From an uncultured bacterium (GTDB lineage: Bacteria; Verrucomicrobiota; Verrucomicrobiia; Opitutales; Intestinicryptomonadaceae): a stretch of DNA of 28,870 nucleotides. Shown piece after piece: positions 7,318 through 15,016 of this stretch (positions within the stretch are counted from its first letter, which is position 1; the number at the start of each line of letters is the position of its first letter). Where the stretch lies: positions 1 through 28,870 of the forward strand of contig CAJMOT010000014.1 of the NCBI GenBank assembly GCA_905214995.1, read 5' to 3'. Position numbers and translations under genes: made by a program. The notes under the pieces were generated by a model. The model was not told the origin of the DNA, did not search any database, and saw only the letters and a program-made list of their open reading frames with translations.

Positions 7318-7959
7318 ATGTTTCAGGACGACGCGCTCTACTCTATCGCGATGTTCGCGGCCGCGGCGTGGCTCTTTCAAATGTGGGTTTGCGATCTGCG
7401 CGGGTTCGCGGCGGACGGAAAGGGGCGCAAGGGGGAATTTCCCGGGGCGAGGCCGGCGTCTCTTGGATTGTCCGCGGCCGGCGCGCTGTGCGGGCTGGTT
7501 TTGCTCGCTGGAATCACGGCGGCGGAAATAGCGTCGGGCGAAGTCGGGGAGCAGGCCAAAGTTTCGTTTTGGGCGCTGTTTTCGTGGATTGGGGCGGCAT
7601 TTATAGAGGAGCTCGTATTCAGGGGGTACCTCGTCGTCGAAAATCGCGGCAGGGCCGCGCTCTGGGGGAGCGTTTTCGCTTTTTCCATGCTTTTCGCGCT
7701 GTGCCATCCGTTTTTCTGGGATTTTTCAGTCCCCGAGGGCGGGTCGATTTTCGACGGGGTTTTCAGCCTCGATTTCTCCGCAAAAGCTTTCCGCGACTCC
7801 GCAAACGTGTTCGCATCGTCGATCGTCTTTTACATATTGAGGTTTTGTCCGCAAAACGGAATGCGCTCCCTGATTCCGTGCGTTGCGGCGCACTTGGCTT
7901 ACAACGTCGGCGTCTTCTGCGTCAAGGCGGCGCAGGGATTTGTCGTATGGACTTTCTGA
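7318..7959 (+). CDS. CPBP-family intramembrane metalloprotease
   Basis: Multi-helix membrane protein of 213 residues from the CPBP (CaaX protease / bacteriocin-processing, Abi) family. The three signature motifs are present: EELVFR (E97, E98, R102) in a helix, FALCH (H130), and HLAYN (H192, N196). These provide the zinc ligands and catalytic glutamates of this glutamic/metallo intramembrane protease fold. There are about six hydrophobic segments. The substrate is unknown. It starts two bases after the small membrane gene stops and its 3' end overlaps the dus start by 13 bases, so all are likely translated together. Confidence 0.9.
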   Translation: MFQDDALYSIAMFAAAAWLFQMWVCDLRGFAADGKGRKGEFPGARPASLGLSAAGALCGLVLLAGITAAEIASGEVGEQAKVSFWALFSWIGAAFIEELVFRGYLVVENRGRAALWGSVFAFSMLFALCHPFFWDFSVPEGGSIFDGVFSLDFSAKAFRDSANVFASSIVFYILRFCPQNGMRSLIPCVAAHLAYNVGVFCVKAAQGFVVWTF

Positions 7960-8900
7960 AAAGGAATTTTCTGTTTTTGGCGCCGATGGCGGGCTATACC
8001 AACGGCGCATGCCGCAGGATTTTCCGCGAGTCCGGCGGCGCGGACGGCTGCGTGAGCGAATTCGTCTATTGCCGCGCCGTCCTGTCGGAAGCCGCCCGCG
8101 TGTTTGAAAAGATGGCTTTCGACGACGCCGAGCGCCCGTTCGGAATCCAAATATTCGGCTCCGACCCGCGCGAGATGGCCGACGCCGCGTCTCTCATAGA
8201 GGAAAGGCTTTCGCCGGATTTCATAGACGTGAATTTCGGCTGCCCCGCGCCGAACGCCGTCGGGGCGGGGGCGGGCAGCGCGCTTTTGCGGGACGTTCCG
8301 CGGATGTCGAAAATCGTCTCCGCAATGGCCGGCGCGCTCAAAAAGACCCCCGTCACCGCGAAGATGCGCTCGGGCTGGTCGCTCGGCGAGATCGCCGTTC
8401 CCCGCGCCGCGCTCGCATTGCAGGATGCGGGTGCTAAAATGATCACCCTCCACGGGCGAACGAAGTCGCAGGGGTATTCGGGCGATGCGGATTGGGATTT
8501 GATAGAGCGCACCGCGCGCGGCCTTTCGATTCCGCTAATCGGCAACGGGTCGGCGGAAAAGCTTTCCGCCGGCAGCCTGCGCGGCAGCGCGTGCGCTGGT
8601 TTTATGATAGGCAGGGCGGCGCTCGGGAACCCGTGGGTGTTTTTGAAGGTCAGGGGCGAAATCGAGGGCAGGGAATTTGCTCCCCCGACGCCCGCGGAGC
8701 GCGCGCGGCTTGCCCTGCGGTACGCGCGGCTTATGTGCGACGGCAGGGATTCCGGCGTCTCCCCCGAAAACGTAACCCATATAAAGAGCCAGACGATACG
8801 CTTTTTGAAGGGCGGGGCGGGTTTCAAAAAAGCGCGCGTCGAAATTTTAAAAATCAAAACTTTGGACGAATTGGAAAACATATTATGCGAATTTTTCTGA
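7947..8900 (+). CDS. dus: tRNA-dihydrouridine synthase (Dus family)
   Basis: FMN enzyme that uses NAD(P)H to reduce uridines in the tRNA D-loop or other positions. Starting at the ATG of MDFLKRNFLFLAPMAGYTN, which overlaps the CPBP gene, it has 317 residues. Family motifs in order: LAPMAGYTN (11-19), IDVNFGCPAP with catalytic C99, GAGSALLRD, VTAKMRSGW, ITLHGRTKSQGYSG, IPLIGNGS, and the FMN phosphate-binding GFMIGRAALGNPW. The C-terminal helical tRNA-binding part is present, ending shortly after KTLDELENIL. Which Dus subtype it belongs to cannot be told by eye. Confidence 0.95.
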   Translation: MDFLKRNFLFLAPMAGYTNGACRRIFRESGGADGCVSEFVYCRAVLSEAARVFEKMAFDDAERPFGIQIFGSDPREMADAASLIEERLSPDFIDVNFGCPAPNAVGAGAGSALLRDVPRMSKIVSAMAGALKKTPVTAKMRSGWSLGEIAVPRAALALQDAGAKMITLHGRTKSQGYSGDADWDLIERTARGLSIPLIGNGSAEKLSAGSLRGSACAGFMIGRAALGNPWVFLKVRGEIEGREFAPPTPAERARLALRYARLMCDGRDSGVSPENVTHIKSQTIRFLKGGAGFKKARVEILKIKTLDELENILCEFF

Positions 8901-10135
8901 AAATGCTTTTTGTCCTCGCCGCGGCGGGGGCGGCGTTCGCCGAAGACGGCGGGACGGCGAAGGATTTCATAGAGAGGGGAGCTTCATTCTACGCCCGCGG
9001 AGACTACGCGGCCGCCAGGGAGCTCCTTTCGCAGGTTGAGCTCGACGGCTCGGCGGAGTCCGGAATGGCGGCGTTTTTCCTCGCCTCAATCGGCGCGAAC
9101 GAGGGTTCTCCGGACGCCTTCAAGCTCTTCGAGTACGCGGCCGCCCATGCGCCCGGCGACATGAAAATTACCGCCGCAGTCCAGTGCGCGCGCATAGCGC
9201 TGCTGAACGGCAAGCCCGAAATCGCCGAAAAATCCCTCGCCGGATTCGCCGGAGGCGGGGCTTCGCCGGAGGTTGCGTGGTACTACTCTTCCGCCCTGTG
9301 GGGGCTCGGCAAAAAAGAGGAAGCCCTCAAGAATTTCCGCGGGCCGCTCGAAAGATCTTTCTCCGACCCCTCGGCGATAGGCGTTGACATTTTCATAGAC
9401 GCGTGCATATCGAAAGACGCTTTCGCGGAGGCCGTCGACGCGGCGGGCTTGAAGCCGTCGAACGCCGCATCCGTCGCGCGCCTCGAAATTCTCGAAGGCA
9501 AAAAAATAACCCCCGCCCAGCCCGGACTCTCTCTCTTCTGCCAAATCGAAAAAATCGACCAAATCCGCGCGGGAGGTTCGGACGATTTCGACGCCGCAGC
9601 CCTCGAAGAGTCCCTCTCAAAATATTCGCGCGCTCCGTTCTCATGGCGCGCCGCCCTGATTTTGTCGGAGTACTACATCTCGAAAAAAGACTACGAAAAG
9701 GGCGCGGCTTTCGCAAAAACCGCGCAGTTTCTCGCGCCGCCGGAAATCGCCTATCAGGGCAGGCTTCTCATCGCCGAAGCCGACGCCCTGAGGCTCATGA
9801 AGAAATATTCCGAGGCCGACGCCGTGTATCTGAAAGTTGTCATGAACAAAAGGGCGCGCGGCGAGCTCGCCGCCGAAGCCGCGTACAAAACCGGCCTCAA
9901 CTGGTTTGAGCAGGGGGAATGGGCGAAGGCCCACGCCTATTTTGAAAGGGTTTTCATATCGTATTTCAAATTCGAATACTGGGGCGCGCGCGCCTACTAT
10001 TACGACGCCCAGGCGCTCTACTCACTCGGCCTGCGCCGCGACGCGAACGCCACCCTCATCGAATATTTCCGCCGCGCCTCAGACCGCGAATCCGAAATAT
10101 ACAAAAAGGCGCGGGAATACTATAATTCCATCTGA
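8885..10135 (+). CDS. Exported TPR-repeat protein
   Basis: The 416-residue protein has a Sec signal peptide (MRIFLKMLFVLAAAGAAFA, cleavage near AFA-ED). It starts inside the end of dus (overlap 16 bases). The mature part is alpha-helical with TPR-like pairs: FYARGDYAAARELL, WYYSSALWGLGKKEEALKNF, YYISKKDYEKGAAFAK, ALRLMKKYSEADAVYLKV, and a C-terminal cluster GLNWFEQGEWAKAHAYFERVF then YYYDAQALYSLGLRRDANATL. It probably works in the periplasm as a protein-protein scaffold, as in BamD/YbgF-like or polysaccharide export systems. No enzymatic domain is visible. It is the last gene of the operon. Confidence 0.85.
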   Translation: MRIFLKMLFVLAAAGAAFAEDGGTAKDFIERGASFYARGDYAAARELLSQVELDGSAESGMAAFFLASIGANEGSPDAFKLFEYAAAHAPGDMKITAAVQCARIALLNGKPEIAEKSLAGFAGGGASPEVAWYYSSALWGLGKKEEALKNFRGPLERSFSDPSAIGVDIFIDACISKDAFAEAVDAAGLKPSNAASVARLEILEGKKITPAQPGLSLFCQIEKIDQIRAGGSDDFDAAALEESLSKYSRAPFSWRAALILSEYYISKKDYEKGAAFAKTAQFLAPPEIAYQGRLLIAEADALRLMKKYSEADAVYLKVVMNKRARGELAAEAAYKTGLNWFEQGEWAKAHAYFERVFISYFKFEYWGARAYYYDAQALYSLGLRRDANATLIEYFRRASDRESEIYKKAREYYNSI

Positions 10136-10314
10136 TTTGTCGGCGGTTTTTTTTGCCTTTGGCGCGCAAAAAAATCGTAACGTCGAACAAAACGCCAATG
10201 CCGCACTCCGGCGCATTGGATCGCGAATATGCCCTGCCGCGAGGAAATGACGAGCGCATGCGGCGGGCAAATTGATTTCGCGCCATAACCGCGCGCCGAT
10301 CGCATTATTCCATA

Positions 10315-11253
10315 TTAATATTTTTTTGCTTGCCGGGCAGTTGGAACCTTTCCCAATTTGCGGGCGAAATCGGATTCCGATATGCCCGTGATTTTCTCGA
10401 ATATCCGGAAATCGAAATTGGGCAGGGCGAGGGTCTGTTCGATTTCCTCCCGCGTTGCGGTTTCGAAAGCTTCGCGGGGATTGGGAAAATTCAGCCATTT
10501 GGGAAGCCGGATTTCCGAAAATTTCAAATTTGTCGGCTTGTCGAACATAAACGCGCAGGGCTCGCGCGTGTTAAAATATCCGCAGTGTCGGCTGCCGATG
10601 TTCCAGTTGCCGGAATTGCGGTTGCCGATATTGAAACTGCCGCTGTTCGCGAATCCGACATTGCAGCTTCCGCTGTTGTATGAGCCTTTGTTGCGGCTTC
10701 CGGTATTGGAGTGCCCGACGTTTTCGCAGCCGACGTTTCCGGTTCCGAAATTTCCGTCACCGACATTGTCCATGCCGGAATTGCGGTCGCCCGTGTTAAA
10801 ATCCCCGCTGTTGAGAGAGCCCGTATTGCGGTTGCCCGTATTGAAATCCCCGACGTTGCAGTTGCCCGTGTTGCGGCTTCCGGTGTTTAAAACGCCGGTA
10901 TTTGCGGAAGCCTTCGGCTGCGGAAACTCGCAGGCGGGCAGGGTAGAGATAAGGGCGTCGGTGACGTCCCTAATCAGCCTTATCCGGGCGCAGCACACCT
11001 GCTTTTCGACGCCCGCGCCCGTTCCGCGGCAGATTCCGCGCATTTCGACCTCGTAAATTCGCGCGCCTTCCGCATACCACATATTCCAGTATTTCGAGGC
11101 GTAATATCCGTCCGATAGCAGTCGGCTGTCCGGTATTTCCGGAAGCCACTTCCCGGGGATCCCGTCGCTTTCGGGCAGATAATCCGAATAGTCAAAACGG
11201 GTTGTCGGCGACCTTCCGTCGGCGCCTATAACCTTGTAATACTTTTCATCCAT
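10315..11253 (-). CDS. Protein with 22 tandem NxGxx pentapeptide repeats
   Basis: Protein of 312 residues in three parts. Residues 1-115 form a globular domain (MDEKYYKVIGADGRSP, then DGYYASKYWNMW, GARIYEVEMRGI, and CCARIRLIRDVTDAL). This type of head often precedes pentapeptide repeats in gut and phage-borne proteins. Residues 118-227 are 22 consecutive five-residue units of pattern N-[TSVIFK]-G-x-x, the last one degenerate (HCGYF). They should form a right-handed quadrilateral beta-helix, similar to the NxGxGNxG repeats of mycobacterial PPE-MPTR proteins. Residues 228-312 are a charged C-terminal domain. No signal peptide. Function unknown. Confidence 0.85.
   Translation of the reverse strand: MDEKYYKVIGADGRSPTTRFDYSDYLPESDGIPGKWLPEIPDSRLLSDGYYASKYWNMWYAEGARIYEVEMRGICRGTGAGVEKQVCCARIRLIRDVTDALISTLPACEFPQPKASANTGVLNTGSRNTGNCNVGDFNTGNRNTGSLNSGDFNTGDRNSGMDNVGDGNFGTGNVGCENVGHSNTGSRNKGSYNSGSCNVGFANSGSFNIGNRNSGNWNIGSRHCGYFNTREPCAFMFDKPTNLKFSEIRLPKWLNFPNPREAFETATREEIEQTLALPNFDFRIFEKITGISESDFARKLGKVPTARQAKKY
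10573..10902 (-). repeat. 15-base coding tandem repeat (NxGxx array)
   Basis: The 330 bases encoding the pentapeptide units repeat with a 15-base period. Many units differ only at the third, fourth or fifth codon, and the Asn codon is nearly always AAC or AAT. Such arrays can expand and shrink by slippage or unequal recombination. Confidence 0.85.
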
Positions 11254-11643
11254 CGCGGGAAATTTTCCGAATATTCAACCGCATGTCAAAATCCGAATCC
11301 CGCGGCGCGACTTTTCCCATACGGCAAGAATCAGCGCGACGGTTCCGAAAGCCCGCAGCATATGCCGAATCGTCGGCTCCGGAATTGACGCCGCAGCGGT
11401 CGAACGCTATATTTTCACGCAGTCTAAAATTTCTGCCGTTTATCCGCTGGCTTATGCTGGAAAATTACCGCTTCCGTAGCGGCGTGCGATGTCGTCGCCC
11501 TTCCTTATTCGAGGAATATAGAACGTCGAATTGATTGCTTGATATATTCAATAAATTATTCAATAAATTAATGTATTCCATAATCAGTGTGTTACATTAT
11601 TATTATTTTTGAAACCAGGTAATAGCTTAAAATTATAATTGCT
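11254..11643. promoter_or_regulatory. 390-base divergent region with AKR-operon promoter and a 12-base tandem duplication
   Basis: No convincing gene. The left half is GC-mixed. From about 11520 it becomes very AT-rich. It holds ttcaataaatta twice in direct tandem (11547-11558 and 11559-11570). A TTGAAA (11609-11614) and a perfect TATAAT (11634-11639), 19 bases apart, lie just before the aldo/keto reductase gene. The TATAAT ends four bases before its ATG, so either the mRNA is leaderless or the real promoter lies further upstream. Confidence 0.45.
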
Positions 11644-12651
11644 ATGAAAACGAGAATATTAGGGAAGCAAGGATTGGAAGTTTCGGAAGTAGGGCTTGGT
11701 TGCATGGGGTTTACGCAGAGTTATCCGCCTTATCCGCACAAGGAAGAAGCTATTGCCACGCTGAGGGATGCGGTAGAACTGGGGGTTACGTTCTTCGATA
11801 CGGCAGAAGTTTACAGCGCGTTCAAGAATGAAGAACTGGTGGGCGAGGCTCTGGAGCCCGTTCGCGACAATGTGGTCATAGCCACGAAATTCGGCTATAA
11901 TATGGCGGATATGCCCGACCTTAATGAGTCTGCCCGTCCCGTAAGCCTGTCGAGCAAGCCCGCCACAATACGCAAATCGGTGGAAGGGTCGCTCCGCCGT
12001 TTGCGCACCGACCGCATCGACCTCTATTATCAGCACCGGGTGGATCCCGACACGCCGATAGAGGAAGTGGCGGATACGGTTGCCTCGCTAATCAAGGAGG
12101 GCAAGGTATTGCATTGGGGCTTGTCGGAAGCCGCCCCTTCCACAGTCCGCCGCGCCCATGCCGTCTGTCCGCTTACGGCGGTGCAAAGCGAATATTCCAT
12201 GTGGTACCGTCAAGCGGAAAAGGAACTGCTCCCTACGCTGGAGGAACTGGGGATAGGCTTCGTACCCTTCAGTCCTCTGGGGAAAGCAATGCTGACCGGA
12301 CGTTTCGACCGCAACGCCACATTCGACAAAACGGATTTCCGCTCCGCTATCCCCCGCTTCCAACCGGAGAACCTGCAACACAATATAGCCTTAGTGGAGT
12401 ATGTAGAGAAACTGGCTCTCCGGAAGAAAACGACTCCAGCCCGTATCGCCATCGGTTGGCTTTTGGCGCAGAAACCGTGGATCGTTCCCATTCCCGGCAC
12501 GAAACGCATCGAACGCGTCAAGGAGAATATCGGAGGAGCGGACATTAGATTTACTGCGGAAGAACTTGCCGATATCCGCCGTCATCTGGACAGCATCGAA
12601 ATAGTCGGAGCGCGTTATCCCGAAGACCAAGAGGCGCTGACCGGCAAATGA
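11644..12651 (+). CDS. Aldo/keto reductase
   Basis: NADPH-dependent (beta/alpha)8-barrel oxidoreductase, 335 residues, of the bacterial group that includes YajO/Tas/IolS-like and AKR13 enzymes. The catalytic tetrad is visible as D52 and Y57 (FFDTAEVYS), K82 (ATKFGYN) and H131 (DLYYQHRVDP). The C-terminal cofactor-binding region IPIPGTKRIERVKEN is intact. The start follows an AT-rich promoter with no clear ribosome site. Its TGA overlaps the ATG of the next gene. Base composition and codon choice are less GC-rich than the backbone and resemble Bacteroidota, which suggests transfer. The substrate is unknown. Confidence 0.93.
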   Translation: MKTRILGKQGLEVSEVGLGCMGFTQSYPPYPHKEEAIATLRDAVELGVTFFDTAEVYSAFKNEELVGEALEPVRDNVVIATKFGYNMADMPDLNESARPVSLSSKPATIRKSVEGSLRRLRTDRIDLYYQHRVDPDTPIEEVADTVASLIKEGKVLHWGLSEAAPSTVRRAHAVCPLTAVQSEYSMWYRQAEKELLPTLEELGIGFVPFSPLGKAMLTGRFDRNATFDKTDFRSAIPRFQPENLQHNIALVEYVEKLALRKKTTPARIAIGWLLAQKPWIVPIPGTKRIERVKENIGGADIRFTAEELADIRRHLDSIEIVGARYPEDQEALTGK

Positions 12652-13676
12652 ACAGGATTATGGGAATGAAAAGAATCATAATCGGCTTGGCAGCTTTGGC
12701 GTCAGGCATCATGCTTTATGCGCAGAAACCGGTAGACGTGCATACGCATATAATTCTTCCGGAATACAAGGAACTTTTGCGGCGACATGGGGCGGAATTG
12801 GAGGAAACTTTCCCGTTGCCCGATTGGGATGCGGAGAAGCATATCTCATTTATGGATAACGCCGGAATAGGCTGCGCCGTATTGACCATGCCTGCTCCGC
12901 AACCCTATTACGGCGACGTGGCGGAAACTGCCGCCTGCATCCGCCGGATCAATGAAGTTTCGGCGGAAATTAAGGCAAAATATCCCGGGCGTTTCAAGTT
13001 CTGCGCCTCGCTTCCTTTGCCTGACGTGGATGCAGCCATCCGTGAAGCTGTCTATGCCCTTGATACGTTAGGAGCAGACGGAATCAAGCTGGCGACCAAC
13101 AGCCGCGGGCAATACTTGGGGGATAAGGAACTTGACCCTCTAATGGAGGTATTGGACGAACGCCATGCCGTGGTTATAATCCATCCGCACCGGCCGACTC
13201 CTTATTCGGAAAAAATCATCGGAACTACGCCGCTGGCAATGTACGAATATCCGGCGGAAACTACCCGTGCCATAGCAAATATGCTAGCACGAAATGTCTT
13301 AGTGCGTTATCCGAATGTGAAAGTGGTAGTTCCTCATTGCGGTTCCTTCCTGCCGCTTGCCATTCCGCGCATGAAATCTATTCTTCCGGCAATGCTGGGT
13401 AACGGGTATATGCGGCCTATCGACTGGGAGGGGAATCTGTCGCGGCTTTACTATGACCTGGCGGGCAATCCCACAGCGGAAGTCATCCGCGCTTTGCTTG
13501 CCATTACTTCGCCGGAACATATTCTTTACGGGTCCGATTACCCGTATCTGCCGGATAATGCGTTGCGGAACAACTTAGACAGGCTAAAGAATACGCTTGC
13601 CGCCGATAAGGAACTTTCGCAATACGCGGAAATGTTTATGAGGGACAATGCTTCCATGTTATTTAATATTAAATAA
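12648..13676 (+). CDS. Exported amidohydrolase-family (Amidohydro_2) protein
   Basis: Metal-dependent TIM-barrel hydrolase or decarboxylase related to 2-amino-3-carboxymuconate-semialdehyde decarboxylase and gamma-resorcylate decarboxylase (PF04909-like), 342 residues. The first ATG overlaps the AKR stop (ATGA); ATGs at 12660 and 12666 are alternatives. A signal peptide (MKRIIIGLAALASGIMLYAQ) predicts export. The metal-binding motif VDVHTH follows at about residues 29-34. Further ligands are in IIHPHRPTP (His) and VVPHCGS (His), and the C-terminal acid is in ILYGSDYPY. It is the middle gene of a three-gene operon; the export of one member is odd for a joint pathway. Confidence 0.9.
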   Translation: MNRIMGMKRIIIGLAALASGIMLYAQKPVDVHTHIILPEYKELLRRHGAELEETFPLPDWDAEKHISFMDNAGIGCAVLTMPAPQPYYGDVAETAACIRRINEVSAEIKAKYPGRFKFCASLPLPDVDAAIREAVYALDTLGADGIKLATNSRGQYLGDKELDPLMEVLDERHAVVIIHPHRPTPYSEKIIGTTPLAMYEYPAETTRAIANMLARNVLVRYPNVKVVVPHCGSFLPLAIPRMKSILPAMLGNGYMRPIDWEGNLSRLYYDLAGNPTAEVIRALLAITSPEHILYGSDYPYLPDNALRNNLDRLKNTLAADKELSQYAEMFMRDNASMLFNIK

Positions 13677-13703
13677 GAAGAATGTTTTAAACAAAGAGAG
13701 AAT

Positions 13704-14273
13704 ATGAAGAAGAACATTGGCCGCACGCTGGCATTGTATCCTACGCCCGCAACACTGGTGGGTGTGGAAGCAAACGGAAAGGTAAATTGGCTGCTTATTG
13801 CCCATGTGGGCATCATCGGGTACGACCGCATCATGCTGAGTATGCACAAGGCCCATTACAGCAATCAGGCAGTGAAAGCTGCGGGCAAAGTGTCCGTCAA
13901 TATAGTGGACGAAGCCATGCTGGAACGTGCCGACTACATAGGCAGCGTCAGCGGGGCTAAGGTAGACAAATCGGGAGTTTTTGCCTGGCGCCCGGGTGAA
14001 GCCGGAACGCCTGTGATTGATGAAAGCCCGTTGGCAATGGAGTGTGAAGTGGTTGATAATTACGAAACGGATACGTTTGATAATTTCATCTGCAAAATCG
14101 CGAACACCTATGCCGAGGAAGATATTCTTAACGACAAGGGAAAACCGGACTATAACAAACTGAAACCCGTCCTCTTTGAAATGCCCAATTATACATACTT
14201 GCAGACGGGAGGCGAAATCGCCAAATGTATGACATTGGGAAAAGAATACAGACGAGAAGTTGAACAAGAATAA
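13704..14273 (+). CDS. Flavin reductase-like (FMN-binding split barrel) protein
   Basis: 189 residues of the flavin reductase-like domain (PF01613 type): PTPATLVGVEANGKVNWLLIAHVGIIGYDRIMLSM at the N-terminus, KVSVNIVDEAMLERADYIG in the middle and MECEVVDNYETDTFDNFICKI, then a substrate/dimer region. Such proteins bind FMN and either reduce free flavin or act as flavoenzymes. A good ribosome site (AGAGAG) lies 5-6 bases before the ATG. It lies 27 bases after the amidohydrolase and ends the operon. Composition matches its two neighbours rather than the backbone. Confidence 0.9.
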   Translation: MKKNIGRTLALYPTPATLVGVEANGKVNWLLIAHVGIIGYDRIMLSMHKAHYSNQAVKAAGKVSVNIVDEAMLERADYIGSVSGAKVDKSGVFAWRPGEAGTPVIDESPLAMECEVVDNYETDTFDNFICKIANTYAEEDILNDKGKPDYNKLKPVLFEMPNYTYLQTGGEIAKCMTLGKEYRREVEQE

Positions 14274-14290
14274 GAGAAGGATGGAAAAAT

Positions 14291-14313
14291 GTCCGTCAGC
14301 TGCATTGATGGAC
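14291..14313 (+). terminator. Possible transcription-ending hairpin after the flavin reductase gene
   Basis: GTCCGTCA and TGATGGAC form an 8-pair stem (one G-T pair) around a 7-base loop, 17 bases past the stop. No long T run follows, so it may instead protect the mRNA end. Confidence 0.35.
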
Positions 14314-14350
14314 GTTAATAAGCAGGGCGCAGTTCCGATAATCCAGTAGT

Positions 14351-14425
14351 TTAAAATGTGCGAGGGCGTTTTTTCCCCGTTTCAATGCCGATTACCGTAT
14401 GCCGGAGCCATTTTAATTCTCCCAT
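14351..14425 (-). CDS. Possible 24-residue ORF downstream of the LytTR gene
   Basis: A short frame, MGELKWLRHTVIGIETGKKR..., has an unusually good ribosome site for this region (AGGAG, 8 bases before the ATG). It lies in the same frame as the LytTR gene, separated from its TAG stop by a further open stretch of 21 codons. It could be a small protein, or the tail of a once longer LytTR protein. No family recognised. Confidence 0.25.
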   Translation of the reverse strand: MGELKWLRHTVIGIETGKKRPRTF

Positions 14426-14488
14426 AAAATGGACTCCTAAAATTCGGGCTATCATGGCGGCGGAATCTATCCAATTATACCCTGAATC

Positions 14489-14914
14489 CTATAATCGTTT
14501 TATTTTGCCTTTTATTTTTCTCTTAAGTCCTCCCCTGAAAAATATTTCATTTTCGCGTGTTCCGATTGTATTGTTCAAGTTTAGGATGTTGAATCTGTTC
14601 ACCCTACAAAAAAAACTGGGGAGGACTTTTTGCAATGCATGCAGCGTACTGAAAACGGTAATATTCTTAAGCGAATATTCAATGGATATGACTTTCTTGA
14701 AACCGTTTTCAATTCTTGCTCCCCCTACGACCTCATCAATAACGTATATATTCGAATACTTCCCGTTAGATTCTATACAGCAGATTATTTCCGGATTGAT
14801 ATATTTGAATTCAGTAGCGTTAATTTTTAACATATTCATCTTTATTCCCAATATTTCGATGTTAATTCCTGTAAAAATGGATTTCATATCATTAGAATAC
14901 GTGTTTATGCACAT
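14489..14914 (-). CDS. LytTR-type DNA-binding protein
   Basis: Putative regulator of 141 residues from the chosen ATG (MCINTYSNDMKS, preceded by AAGG). An upstream in-frame ATG at 15014-15016 would add 34 residues but overlaps the recombinase start and a promoter, and later ATGs at 14845-14847 and 14839-14841 are possible. About residues 30-136 match the LytTR fold: INPEIICCIESNGKYSNIYV, then KVISIEYSLKN, FSTLHALQKVLPSFFCRVNRFNILNLNNTIG and EIFFRGGLKRKI. There is no receiver domain. It is divergent from the recombinase operon and AT-rich, so it is a candidate regulator of that element. Confidence 0.72.
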   Translation of the reverse strand: MCINTYSNDMKSIFTGINIEILGIKMNMLKINATEFKYINPEIICCIESNGKYSNIYVIDEVVGGARIENGFKKVISIEYSLKNITVFSTLHALQKVLPSFFCRVNRFNILNLNNTIGTRENEIFFRGGLKRKIKGKIKRL

Positions 14915-14937
14915 TGCCGCCCTTCGGTCTTGAGAAT

Positions 14938-14966
14938 ACACCAGATAAGAGGAAAATTCAATTACA
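14938..14966 (-). promoter_or_regulatory. Promoter of the LytTR gene
   Basis: On the minus strand TTGAAT and TATTCT are separated by 17 bases, about 25 bases before the chosen start. This supports an internal start rather than the longest frame. The positions are read by eye and may be off by one or two bases. Confidence 0.45.
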
Positions 14967-15016
14967 TTGCTGATCCATACTTCTGGGAAAAGGTGTATCA
15001 TTAATCTTTGCGCCAT

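Noticed and set aside
8492..8884. Longer start for the TPR gene at 8492
   Set aside because: It runs out of frame through the dus gene; the ATG at 8885 gives a clean signal peptide.
10573..10902. Regular repeats taken for a CRISPR array
   Set aside because: The period is only 15 bases without spacers, and the repeats code for NxGxx units in a good reading frame.
11283..11534. 83-codon plus-strand frame before the aldo/keto reductase operon
   Set aside because: It is Arg/Ser-rich with no ribosome site or family features and likely a chance frame.
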